Positions 14,514-21,536 of a stretch of DNA of 41,837 bases are shown one piece after another (the first letter of the stretch is position 1; each line of letters opens with the position of its first letter). Origin of the DNA: an uncultured Capnocytophaga sp. (GTDB lineage: Bacteria > Bacteroidota > Bacteroidia > Flavobacteriales > Flavobacteriaceae); NCBI RefSeq assembly GCF_937936315.1, contig NZ_CALGWU010000055.1, forward strand, positions 1-41,837, given 5' to 3'. The position numbers were made by a program, and so were the translations under genes. The notes beneath the pieces were generated by a model. That model made no database searches. It was not told the origin of the DNA and saw nothing but the letters and a program-made list of their open reading frames with translations.

Positions 14514-14978
14514 CTAATTTTTCTTCCACAAGGCTGAAATACCTACGTTTTGGTCTTTTTGCTGTACAGGGTATTTGCTATTGATAGCGTCGAGGATATC
14601 GGTATCAAAATCTTGGTTGCTACCGTATATGGTTCTGATAATCCATTGCCCTATCCAGCCCCCTTCAGAGTAAAGCATTTTGAGCCAACCTTTCATAGTA
14701 CTGCGGTCAAAACCGAGGTAAGTATCCTCACGGCTCATATCATCAGTCATTGGAGCATATTTGGTGGTGATGAGCGTACGGTGATAAGCATTTTTGGCTA
14801 CAAAAATGCGATCTTCAGCATTACCAGTTCCAAAAAATTGAGCGGCTGCACTACCTTTTTTGAGAAATTTTACCTCATACTTGTTACCGAGCTTTTCTTT
14901 TAATAGCTCAAATAAGTCTTCTAAAGATACTTTTCCTTCGAGAAAAGTAATGGTGATGTTCTTGTCTAAGAGTCCCAT
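14514..14978 (-). CDS. Hypothetical protein, first gene of the LemA/DUF3137 cluster
   Basis: I do not recognise this 154-residue protein. It has no signal peptide and no membrane helix, so it is probably cytosolic. It starts MGLLDKNITITFLEGKVSLEDL, continues with a helix rich in lysine (ELLKEKLGNKYEVKFLKKG) and contains a Gly/aromatic segment, MKGWLKMLYSEGGWIGQW, near residues 95-115. The C-terminus reads SKYPVQQKDQNVGISALWKKN. It lies 30 bases before the first lipoprotein gene and behind a plausible promoter at 15028, so it is the likely leading gene of a six-gene unit (or of a four-gene unit ending with lemA). Confidence 0.75.
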   Translation of the reverse strand: MGLLDKNITITFLEGKVSLEDLFELLKEKLGNKYEVKFLKKGSAAAQFFGTGNAEDRIFVAKNAYHRTLITTKYAPMTDDMSREDTYLGFDRSTMKGWLKMLYSEGGWIGQWIIRTIYGSNQDFDTDILDAINSKYPVQQKDQNVGISALWKKN

Positions 14979-15027
14979 AGATGTTACTTTTTTGATTTTT
15001 TGTTATTTGTTTATAAATTTCACGCGG

Positions 15028-15035
15028 CAAAGTTA
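15028..15035 (-). promoter_or_regulatory. -7 box of the LemA/DUF3137 cluster
   Basis: On the minus strand TAACTTTG matches TAnnTTTG, about 50 bases before the ATG at 14978. The -33 region (TTAA at about N20) is weak. A second possible -7 box, TACTTTTG, lies at 15154-15161 but has no -33 partner at the right distance. Confidence 0.5.
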
Positions 15036-15065
15036 AGAATTTACCCCCCCATTTGTTAAAATAAA

Positions 15066-15087
15066 GTTAAACTTTTGTTAAACTTTT
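15066..15087. repeat. 11-bp tandem direct repeat upstream of the cluster promoter
   Basis: GTTAAACTTTT occurs twice in direct contact (15066-15076, 15077-15087), about one helical turn apart. It lies 31-52 bases upstream of the -7 box at 15028-15035, where an activator could bind. The 276-base spacer 14979-15254 otherwise holds a promoter and a relic tract (15229-15256). Confidence 0.5.
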
Positions 15088-15254
15088 ATTTCAAAGTTTA
15101 TAGATAAAGGTTAGCTCCAAAATCTATAAAGGAAGAGGAGGTTTCTCTTGAGGCAAAAGTATGGGATATATAGTTACAAAAAGAAGAATTTCAATATTCG
15201 CGGAAGTTGGGTAAATAAGTGCGGAAGAAGTTTGACAATTTGCCGATTTGCCAA

Positions 15255-15992
15255 TTAGTTTTTCAACAAAAAATCTTGTACGTATTCGCGCTTGCGGTCG
15301 GATACGGGGAGCGTATGACCGGTAGTAAGTTCTAAGAGTCCATCTTTGTAGTACTTCTTTATATAGGTGCTATTCACCAAATACGACTGGTGGCAACGCA
15401 CAAATTGCGTTTCGGGCAATAGCGATTCGTATTCTTTTAGCACTTTACTCACTACAATTTGTTGTTTATCGGCGAGGTAGAAGGTAGTATAGCCTTTATC
15501 GCTTTGGCAATACACAATATCTTGTACGGGTACTATTTGTATGCAATCAGCTGTTTTGAGAGCGAGTTTGGTCACTTCTTTCTTTTCGGTGTAATACTGC
15601 ATTGCTAGCTGCATTTGGTGTTGGTTGAACTTGTATTGCTCTTGTTTTTGGTAACAGCGCAATAGGGTATCGTTTAAAGTAGTTTTGTCTATGGGTTTTA
15701 GCAGATAGGCAAAAGCCCCTAAATTTAGGGCTTCCATAGCAAACTGATTGAAGGCGGTGATAAAGATAATCTGCAAACTATCAGTTTTTATCCGTGAAAA
15801 AAGTGTAAAACTATTGCCATCAGCAAGCTGAATATCCGAAAGGATGAGCTCAGGCTGCAAAATAGGAATTTCTTTTTCGGCTTTAGCAATTTCGGAAGCA
15901 TAACCTACGATTTGCACAAACGGAAGTGCCTCAACTAAGGAGATGAGGTATTTTAAAATATTAGTTTCGTCTTCTAAAATATAAACTTTCAT
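15255..15992 (-). CDS. LytTR family response regulator
   Basis: A two-component DNA-binding regulator of 245 residues. The receiver domain (1-120) shows the acidic pair E7-D8, phosphoacceptor D53 in LILSDIQLADG, T79 in FITAFNQ and K99 in YLLKPID. A LytTR DNA-binding domain follows (about 140-240: LKTADCIQIVPVQDIVYCQS, then FVRCHQSYLVNSTYIKKYY). The kinase gene at 15998-17857 ends 5 bases before this start, so they are cotranscribed and are probable partners. LytTR regulators bind paired direct repeats about 21 bases apart, which makes the repeat at 2842-2883 a possible, unproven target. Confidence 0.93.
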   Translation of the reverse strand: MKVYILEDETNILKYLISLVEALPFVQIVGYASEIAKAEKEIPILQPELILSDIQLADGNSFTLFSRIKTDSLQIIFITAFNQFAMEALNLGAFAYLLKPIDKTTLNDTLLRCYQKQEQYKFNQHQMQLAMQYYTEKKEVTKLALKTADCIQIVPVQDIVYCQSDKGYTTFYLADKQQIVVSKVLKEYESLLPETQFVRCHQSYLVNSTYIKKYYKDGLLELTTGHTLPVSDRKREYVQDFLLKN

Positions 15993-15997
15993 ATCAG

Positions 15998-17857
15998 TTA
16001 AGAGGGGATTACGGGGATTACAATTGCTACTCGGTAACCAGTTTCGTGAGGGGACAAGGGGGCAGCTTCAAAATAAGCATTGCCTTTTTGTTGGGTGTTA
16101 AACAAAAGGTCTAAACGCTCTTGTGTAATCAGTTTAGAAAGTGATTTTTTATGAGGGTTAGGCATCCCTTTGCCATTGCCATTATCAATAAGGATAAGAT
16201 GCAGTTTGTTGTCTTTTTCCTCTATGGTGAGCGTGAGCACTCCTTGGTAGTTGATATTTTTAAAGCCGTGTTCAATAGCATTTTCTACAAAAGGCTGAAT
16301 GAGCATAGGCGGAATCAAGTAGGCTTCGGTATCCAAATCGGTTTCCACGTGAAAAGTAAAACGATTCTCATATCGCATTTGCTGAAGTTTTACATAAATT
16401 TCAATAGCTTCTATTTCCTCTTGTAAGGTGATCGTCTCTTCGCGGTTTAACTCCAATTGTTTTCTAATAAATTGAGAGAAAGCTACGAGGTAACTATTGG
16501 CACGCTCAGTTTGCTGGTCGCCGATAAGTCCTTGCAGGTTAGCGATTGCGTTGTATATAAAATGCGGATTTAGTTGTAGTTGTCGGGTTTGTTGCTCTAA
16601 GAGCAATTGTTTGTTTTCAGCTTGAAGTTGTTTGTTTTTAGCTTTCAACAGCCTACGGTTGTAAAAGAGATAGAACAACACCAAAATTACCCCCAGAAAG
16701 AATACAATAGTTATAATGAGGAACTTCTGCTGAGAAATTCTCTTTTCGCTCAGTTCGTTGTTTATTTTCAGAGTCCTGATTTGCAGGTCTTTTTTCTCGG
16801 TTTGGAACTGAGTGAGCAATTCGTTGTTTTTATCGGCTTGTATGGATTTTTCGCGAGCTGCAAAAAGGGTGAGTACAGTATCCAGTGCGTAGTAAGCATT
16901 GCGGTAATCACCTTTCTTTTTATAAGCCTCGTTGAGAGCGCGATAGTAGTTAAAACTGTTTGCGGGGTCAGCACCAATAGCGCGATTCATCGCAATTGCC
17001 TCGCGCGAGTAGTAGATAGCCGAATCGTACTGTTTGTTTTGCAGAAAGGTACGCGACATATTGAGCAGCAACTGAGGGGAAAGATTACGGCGCTTTTTCG
17101 CCACTTGAAAACTCTGTTGCATTATCGCCAGCGACTGAGCGTTTTTGCCTGTAAGTTTGTAGTATTCAGCTTCAAACTGATGCAAGCGATTGAGGGCTTC
17201 GGGCTCATTCAATTTTTTGGCTAAAGGAGCCGCTAATGCGTAGTATTTTTCAAAATCATTGATGTTTTTCTCGCTGAGGGCAATCATACAACAGATATCG
17301 TAATACCGTTGTCGCACGCGGGGGTGCTGCTTGTAAGGGTGGTGGTCTATATACTGTTGTACGTATTTTTTGCTTTCGGTATAGTTACCAAAACTCAGTG
17401 CATTTAGGTAAGCATACTTAGCCAACTCATCGTATAATCTGTATACATTCCTGCAATGGTGTTGTTCTGCTATTTGGGTTTGTTGCAAGAGTGTTTTTAC
17501 AGTTTGGTGAGGCGCTAACGATTTGTACTCATTTTTTGCTTGCAAACTCTCTACAAAGTGCAAAACTGCCAATTCATATTGATTATCTTTCAGTTGCACT
17601 GCATTTAAAGCATAAGTAATACTATCTTTTTTCTTTTCAGCTTTTAGCAAGCGCACTTTGGTAAGCCAATAAGCAGGAGAGTTACCCCCCTGCTGAGATG
17701 GAAATGTTTTAGTTATAAATTGTTTGATTGCAGCAGCTTGTTGGTTTTCTTTCACCGTATCAAGCAACATTATAAAGCGCACTGTTTCGACATCTGCTTT
17801 TTGGGCTAAAGCAGTGCTAAAACAAAAGGAGAAAAGAGCGATTAGCAGTGTGCGCAT
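15998..17857 (-). CDS. TPR-containing LytS-type sensor histidine kinase
   Basis: A membrane-bound sensor kinase of 619 residues from ATG 17855-17857. The signal peptide (MRTLLIALFSFCFSTALAQ) leads into a periplasmic helical region of tetratricopeptide-like repeats (about 60-340, e.g. YYSREAIAMNRAIGADPANS). A single membrane helix (about 379-401, FLIITIVFFLGVILVLFYLF) is followed by a coiled coil, the His_kinase motif LQLNPHFIYNAIANLQGL (H432) and an ATPase domain (MLIQPFVENAIEHGF; LILIDNGNGKGMPN). The frame extends upstream to 17905, but that codon is close to the -7 box at 17883-17890, so the shorter start is right. The partner regulator follows after 5 bases. The signal sensed is unknown. 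Confidence 0.92.
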   Translation of the reverse strand: MRTLLIALFSFCFSTALAQKADVETVRFIMLLDTVKENQQAAAIKQFITKTFPSQQGGNSPAYWLTKVRLLKAEKKKDSITYALNAVQLKDNQYELAVLHFVESLQAKNEYKSLAPHQTVKTLLQQTQIAEQHHCRNVYRLYDELAKYAYLNALSFGNYTESKKYVQQYIDHHPYKQHPRVRQRYYDICCMIALSEKNINDFEKYYALAAPLAKKLNEPEALNRLHQFEAEYYKLTGKNAQSLAIMQQSFQVAKKRRNLSPQLLLNMSRTFLQNKQYDSAIYYSREAIAMNRAIGADPANSFNYYRALNEAYKKKGDYRNAYYALDTVLTLFAAREKSIQADKNNELLTQFQTEKKDLQIRTLKINNELSEKRISQQKFLIITIVFFLGVILVLFYLFYNRRLLKAKNKQLQAENKQLLLEQQTRQLQLNPHFIYNAIANLQGLIGDQQTERANSYLVAFSQFIRKQLELNREETITLQEEIEAIEIYVKLQQMRYENRFTFHVETDLDTEAYLIPPMLIQPFVENAIEHGFKNINYQGVLTLTIEEKDNKLHLILIDNGNGKGMPNPHKKSLSKLITQERLDLLFNTQQKGNAYFEAAPLSPHETGYRVAIVIPVIPS

Positions 17858-17882
17858 AAAGTTGTTATTTTCAATCAGAAAG

Positions 17883-17913
17883 CAAAAGTAGTAATAGTTT
17901 GTCAATTTGCCAA
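17883..17913 (-). promoter_or_regulatory. Promoter of the kinase/regulator pair
   Basis: On the minus strand TTGG (17910-17913), 19 bases, TACTTTTG (17883-17890). The -7 box is 25 bases before the ATG. The spacer matches that of the hemC promoter at 16 of 19 positions and that of the 21358 promoter at 15 of 19. Confidence 0.78.
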
Positions 17914-17923
17914 TTTACTAAAA

Positions 17924-17950
17924 CCTGTTCCCTAACCCCTGCCCCCTAAA
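17924..17950. repeat. Short CCTAACCCCTGCCCCCTAA tract
   Basis: A C-rich stretch in plus orientation related to the CTAAC/CTGACC class, following the AATTTGCC tract of the kinase promoter. It lies 190 bases from the plus-strand gene at 18144 and so does not abut a start codon. Confidence 0.45.
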
Positions 17951-18084
17951 AAAACGGTATAATTCTTGCCTAATAAAAACTGCTTCCTCTTATAAATGCT
18001 TGTAAAACTTACCTCAAACCAACTTACAATGTTAAATATTTGTTAAAATTGTGTGTAAATGTATACAATATGAGAAAAATGTAC

Positions 18085-18092
18085 TACTTTTG
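18085..18092 (+). promoter_or_regulatory. -7 box of the L,D-transpeptidase-like gene
   Basis: TACTTTTG matches TAnnTTTG and lies 51 bases before the ATG at 18144. I find no clear TTTG 19-21 bases upstream, so only the -7 part is supported. Confidence 0.5.
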
Positions 18093-18143
18093 CCCCTGCA
18101 ATGATTTCTTAGTATTATTTTTTTAAACACCCTTAACAACACT

Positions 18144-18887
18144 ATGAACAAAAGATATTTTTTCTTATTTCTTATCTTTGTTTTGAGTACATTTTTGTAC
18201 TTTGCGAATGCGCAAACACACTTGAGTAAGGAAAAGCAATTGGCTTTGAATAAAGCAGAACTAAACATCAAAGAATTGTATAGTGAGCTTAATGCTAATC
18301 AATATGACCTCAGCTTTGAAGCTTTTCGCTATGCTTACATAGGTTACCAATCACTCAAAAAACAACACCGCTTAAACGATAAAGAACTCTTCTCGATTAT
18401 TGATTTCACTAAAGATTGTAATTCTAAACGCTTTTATACTATCGATTTAGAAAAAATGAAAATCGTGTACTACACTTATGTAGCTCATGGTAAAAAAAGC
18501 GGTGAACGCGTAGCCACTTCTTTTTCGGATGTAGTGGAATCTAACAAAAGTAGTATTGGATTTTACATCACTGGAGAAACCTACGAAGGTAGTAATGGCT
18601 ATAGCCTAACGCTCCACGGCGATGAAAAAGGTTACAACAGCAACTTAGCAAAACGTTCGGTAGTAATTCACACAGCCGATTATGCTAATGAAAATTATAT
18701 CGCTCGCAATGGTCGCATGGGTAGAAGTTTGGGTTGCCCCGTGTTGCCCCCTAATATCTACAAGCAAGTAATCAACACTATTAAAGATAAAACAATGATT
18801 TTTGCTTACTATAACGACGCTAAATACTTAAAAACTTCTAAATACTTAAATGTTTTAAAACTTATAGAAGACGACTCAGTGTTCTAA
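18144..18887 (+). CDS. Secreted L,D-transpeptidase-like catalytic domain protein
   Basis: The signal peptide MNKRYFFLFLIFVLSTFLYFANAQ precedes a domain of the murein L,D-transpeptidase type (Pfam YkuD_2-like family, named from memory). The catalytic pattern is visible: SVVIHTADY (H176) and GRMGRSLGCPVLP (C198 in the S-x-GCP motif). Upstream, GSNGYSLTLHGDEKGYN contains the conserved LHG. At 247 residues it is a normal size. L,D-transpeptidases make 3-3 peptide crosslinks or attach proteins to peptidoglycan in the periplasm; which of these applies here cannot be told. The gene stands alone, with a promoter in front and a strong terminator behind. Confidence 0.88.
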   Translation: MNKRYFFLFLIFVLSTFLYFANAQTHLSKEKQLALNKAELNIKELYSELNANQYDLSFEAFRYAYIGYQSLKKQHRLNDKELFSIIDFTKDCNSKRFYTIDLEKMKIVYYTYVAHGKKSGERVATSFSDVVESNKSSIGFYITGETYEGSNGYSLTLHGDEKGYNSNLAKRSVVIHTADYANENYIARNGRMGRSLGCPVLPPNIYKQVINTIKDKTMIFAYYNDAKYLKTSKYLNVLKLIEDDSVF

Positions 18888-18927
18888 AAAAATTAAAGAT
18901 GAATTTTGAAAAAACATTTGAACCTAA

Positions 18928-18966
18928 AAAGAGAGGCTGCCTATATAAGGCAGCCTCTCTTTGTTT
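18928..18966. terminator. Bidirectional terminator between ldt-like gene and hemA
   Basis: AAAGAGAGGCTGCCT (18928-18942) pairs perfectly with AGGCAGCCTCTCTTT (18948-18962) around a 5-base loop. T-rich sequence follows on the right and A-rich sequence precedes on the left. It serves both convergent genes. Confidence 0.92.
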
Positions 18967-18997
18967 ATAATTCGCTATTATGTATATTTTCAAAATT

Positions 18998-20248
18998 TTA
19001 AGCACTCACTTCTAATTGGAAGACTTCTTGTAACCAACTGATGCTTTCATCAATAGACGATGTGTCTTTCAGGTGATTTACCAACTGAGTAGTAATTTTT
19101 TGAATGATGCGATTGCTAATGAGTTCAGCTTGTTCCTCGTTGAAATCGCTAATCTTCTTGCGATGAAAATCCATTTCAGCATTTTTAAGGCTTTCAAGTT
19201 TAGATTTCAGCGCTTTAATAGTAGGTGCAAATTTGCGATTGTCTACCCATTGGAAAAATTCTCCTTTTACCTCTTCTATAATCTCTAGAGCCTGCGGGAT
19301 GGATTCTTTGCGACGTTCTAAGGCTTCATCTTTGCGTTTAGAAAGTTCATCCATATGCAAAAGGGTTACATTAGGGAGTTGCGCCACCTCTTCAGCTACA
19401 TTTTTAGGGATAGAAAGGTCTAATATGAGAATAGGTTTATTAGGGTTGATAAATTGCTCGTGTACAGTAGGAGTAGCTGCTCCAGTAGCAACTACAAGTA
19501 CATCGGCTTTGCTAATTTCAGTTTGTAAATCGGCAAAATCTTTTACCACTACGTTGAATTTTCCTGCTACCTGCTCAGCCTTCTCACGTGTGCGGTTGAT
19601 AAGGGTAATATGCTTATTTTGAGTGTGCTTAATAAGGTTCTCGCAAGTGTTACGCCCTATCTTTCCTACTCCAAAGAGGAGGATATTTTTTTGTGACACT
19701 TCAGGCACATTTTGCATAATGTACTGTACCGCCGTAAACGATACCGAGGCAGCTCCTGAGGATAGAGCTGTTTCATTCTTGATGCGCTTGCTCGCATTGA
19801 TTACACAATTCATCAATCGCTCTAAGAAAGCATTTGCCAATCCTTTGTCGCGTGAGAGCGCAAAGGCTTGTTTCATTTGCCCTATGATTTCAAAATCTCC
19901 TAATATTTGGCTATCTAAACCTGTACCTACTCTAAAAAGGTGTTCTACAGCTTCTTTGCTTTTGTTTACATAGCCTACTTTTTGAAAATCATCTACCGAT
20001 CCTTTGGCGTATTCACATAACAATTGAATGAGTTGAAAAGGGTGTTCGGCATAGCCATAGAGTTCCGTGCGGTTACAAGTAGAAATAACTAAAAGCTCCT
20101 CAAAACCTTCTTCTTTGGCTTGAGTGAGTAATTGGTCTTTATTTTCAGGGGTAAGACTAAACATCCCACGTATGGTTGCATCGGCTTTTTGGTAACTAAG
20201 CCCTATGCAGTAGAAAGATTTGTTCTTTGAGATAGAATGTTGTGTCAT
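18998..20248 (-). CDS. hemA: Glutamyl-tRNA reductase
   Basis: This enzyme reduces glutamyl-tRNA-Glu to glutamate-1-semialdehyde with NADPH, the first committed step of the C5 pathway to heme. In its 416 residues I see the catalytic cysteine in VISTCNRTELYGYAE (C58), the NADP-binding loop ILLFGVGKIGRNTCENL, the segment LILDLSIPKNVAEEV and a C-terminal helical dimerisation domain. The start MTQHSISKNKSFYCIGLSYQ fits the family. The gene lies on the same strand as hemC but about 16 kb away. Its promoter overlaps an inverted repeat at 20303-20338 that may also terminate the upstream hydrolase transcript. Confidence 0.96.
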   Translation of the reverse strand: MTQHSISKNKSFYCIGLSYQKADATIRGMFSLTPENKDQLLTQAKEEGFEELLVISTCNRTELYGYAEHPFQLIQLLCEYAKGSVDDFQKVGYVNKSKEAVEHLFRVGTGLDSQILGDFEIIGQMKQAFALSRDKGLANAFLERLMNCVINASKRIKNETALSSGAASVSFTAVQYIMQNVPEVSQKNILLFGVGKIGRNTCENLIKHTQNKHITLINRTREKAEQVAGKFNVVVKDFADLQTEISKADVLVVATGAATPTVHEQFINPNKPILILDLSIPKNVAEEVAQLPNVTLLHMDELSKRKDEALERRKESIPQALEIIEEVKGEFFQWVDNRKFAPTIKALKSKLESLKNAEMDFHRKKISDFNEEQAELISNRIIQKITTQLVNHLKDTSSIDESISWLQEVFQLEVSA

Positions 20249-20292
20249 AGCTTGTTAGTGATTGATACTACTTACAGTTGTTTTTTCAGGGG

Positions 20293-20324
20293 CAAAAATA
20301 AGAAGTTCGCTGTAAATAAAACAA
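20293..20324 (-). promoter_or_regulatory. hemA promoter
   Basis: On the minus strand TTG (20322-20324), 21 bases, then TATTTTTG (20293-20300). The -7 box lies 45 bases before the ATG. The whole spacer and the -33 box sit within or next to the inverted repeat 20303-20338. Confidence 0.62.
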
Positions 20325-20338
20325 GATACAGCGAACTT
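20303..20338 (-). terminator. 12-bp perfect inverted repeat: terminator or hemA operator
   Basis: AAGTTCGCTGTA (20303-20314) and TACAGCGAACTT (20327-20338) are perfect complements around a 12-base loop. On the minus strand the stem is followed by CTTATTTTTG, a T-rich run, so it can terminate the hydrolase gene ending at 20415. The same T-run is the hemA -7 box. Confidence 0.7.
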
Positions 20339-20414
20339 TTATCATTAAAACACCTAAATATGTAAGCAGTCTAAATAATTTGGTGCGAGCCACACGGGCT
20401 AATTTGCTAATTGG

Positions 20415-21335
20415 TTAATCGGTAGTACGGCAGAGTGGTAAGGTAGAGCATCGCAACAATCCTTCTTGTTTGGCAATTTCGGAATATGGAATTTCTTCAA
20501 CCGTGAAGCCTTGTGAGCGCAACCATTGGTTTAGGCGGGTGAAATTCTTTTCGGAAACTACTACTTCCGGACTGATAGAGAATACATTACTGCACATATT
20601 GTACATTTCTTCGCGCTCTATATGGAAGAGGTTTTCTTTGCCAAAGAGGTCTACCAAATATTGATAATCAGCTTCGGAGCGGAAGCCTCCTTTGTAGATA
20701 ATCCCTTTGTCTTTTCCTACGGGCTGGAAGCAGCAATCGAGATGCAGGGCATTGTCGCGTGCTTCAGTTTTTGATTTGAGCAAATCAAACTCCTTCACTT
20801 TTTTATGAGGAAAAAGCTGCTGGATAAAGGCAACGCCTGCCATATTAGTACGCGCAGTTACTTGTTCTTTATAGTCAGCACCTTTATAAGTACCAATAAA
20901 AATATGGTCGTTCCAAGGCATTACATCGCCCCCTTCTATATGTACATCGGCGGGAGGAGTAATTACTTTTTCAGGAGGTATTTGAGCGACAATGTATTCA
21001 ATAGCCTGAAATTCAGCTTGTCTATCGGGCAGGATATTCGCTTTGATAAAAGTATCTTCAATCACAAAACCAATATCGCGAGTGAATATTTGGTTGCAAT
21101 CGGTAATAATTTCAGGGCGATATACTTTTACATTGTATTTTTCAAGTACTGCACGAAAAGCATCCATTTCGGCTACCATATCCTTTTCTATAGGATAGGT
21201 ACCTGCTTTGATGTGCTCTGCCGACTTAGGGTCGTAGGCTTCTTCGAGTTTAGGAGTAGGTCCATTGCTGGTAGCCGTACCTAAAATTACGGCTTCTAAC
21301 CTATTGGTTTCGTTGGTGATGTGTAATTTTATCAT
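20415..21335 (-). CDS. Arginine deiminase/DDAH-family hydrolase (amidinotransferase fold)
   Basis: A cytosolic enzyme of the guanidine-modifying (pentein) superfamily, 306 residues from ATG 21333-21335. Catalytic features are visible: the acidic motif ADVHIEGGDVMPW, a histidine in NALHLDCCFQPVG, and the nucleophile cysteine near the end in EGLLRCSTLPLCR (C296). Such enzymes hydrolyse arginine, methylarginines or related guanidines to citrulline-type products. Which substrate is used is not clear, and I do not assign a symbol. A longer frame to 21419 would cross the promoter at 21358-21388, so the shorter start is chosen. No arginine-pathway gene is nearby. cydA is transcribed divergently. Confidence 0.85.
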   Translation of the reverse strand: MIKLHITNETNRLEAVILGTATSNGPTPKLEEAYDPKSAEHIKAGTYPIEKDMVAEMDAFRAVLEKYNVKVYRPEIITDCNQIFTRDIGFVIEDTFIKANILPDRQAEFQAIEYIVAQIPPEKVITPPADVHIEGGDVMPWNDHIFIGTYKGADYKEQVTARTNMAGVAFIQQLFPHKKVKEFDLLKSKTEARDNALHLDCCFQPVGKDKGIIYKGGFRSEADYQYLVDLFGKENLFHIEREEMYNMCSNVFSISPEVVVSEKNFTRLNQWLRSQGFTVEEIPYSEIAKQEGLLRCSTLPLCRTTD

Positions 21336-21357
21336 ACTGATATTGTCTTGTTTTGGG

Positions 21358-21388
21358 CAAAGATACAAATAATTTATCAATTTGCAAA
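21358..21388 (-). promoter_or_regulatory. Promoter of the DDAH-like hydrolase
   Basis: On the minus strand TTTG (21385-21388), 19 bases, TATCTTTG (21358-21365): an exact consensus match. The -7 box is 23 bases before the ATG. The upstream DNA to about 21430 is a run of AATTTGC-type units. The spacer is nearly shared with the promoters at 2764 and 17883. Confidence 0.85.
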
Positions 21389-21473
21389 TTTGTCGATTTG
21401 CTAATTTACTAATTTTCAAATTTGCTTATTTAATTAGAAACAATATAAATTATCATTATTTTTTTAGCTTTTC

Positions 21474-21505
21474 TTTGGGAATCTCAATCACTTAGCGTAT
21501 TTTTG
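21474..21505 (+). promoter_or_regulatory. cydAB promoter
   Basis: TTTG (21474-21477), 20 bases, TATTTTTG (21498-21505) match the Bacteroidota consensus. The -7 box lies 31 bases before the cydA ATG at 21537. Confidence 0.83.
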
Positions 21506-21536
21506 TCGCATATTTCACTAATTAAATTACTCACGT

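Noticed and set aside
14979..15254. RNA gene in the spacer before the LytTR regulator
   Set aside because: I found no cloverleaf, strong hairpin or terminator; only repeats and promoter-like boxes are visible.
16607..17224. Plus-strand open frame of 205 codons opposite the TPR kinase
   Set aside because: It is antisense to the TPR region of a well-supported kinase; no motif or promoter supports it.
21336..21419. N-terminal extension of the DDAH-like hydrolase
   Set aside because: It would translate the promoter and the AATTTGC tract; the conserved protein begins at 21335.
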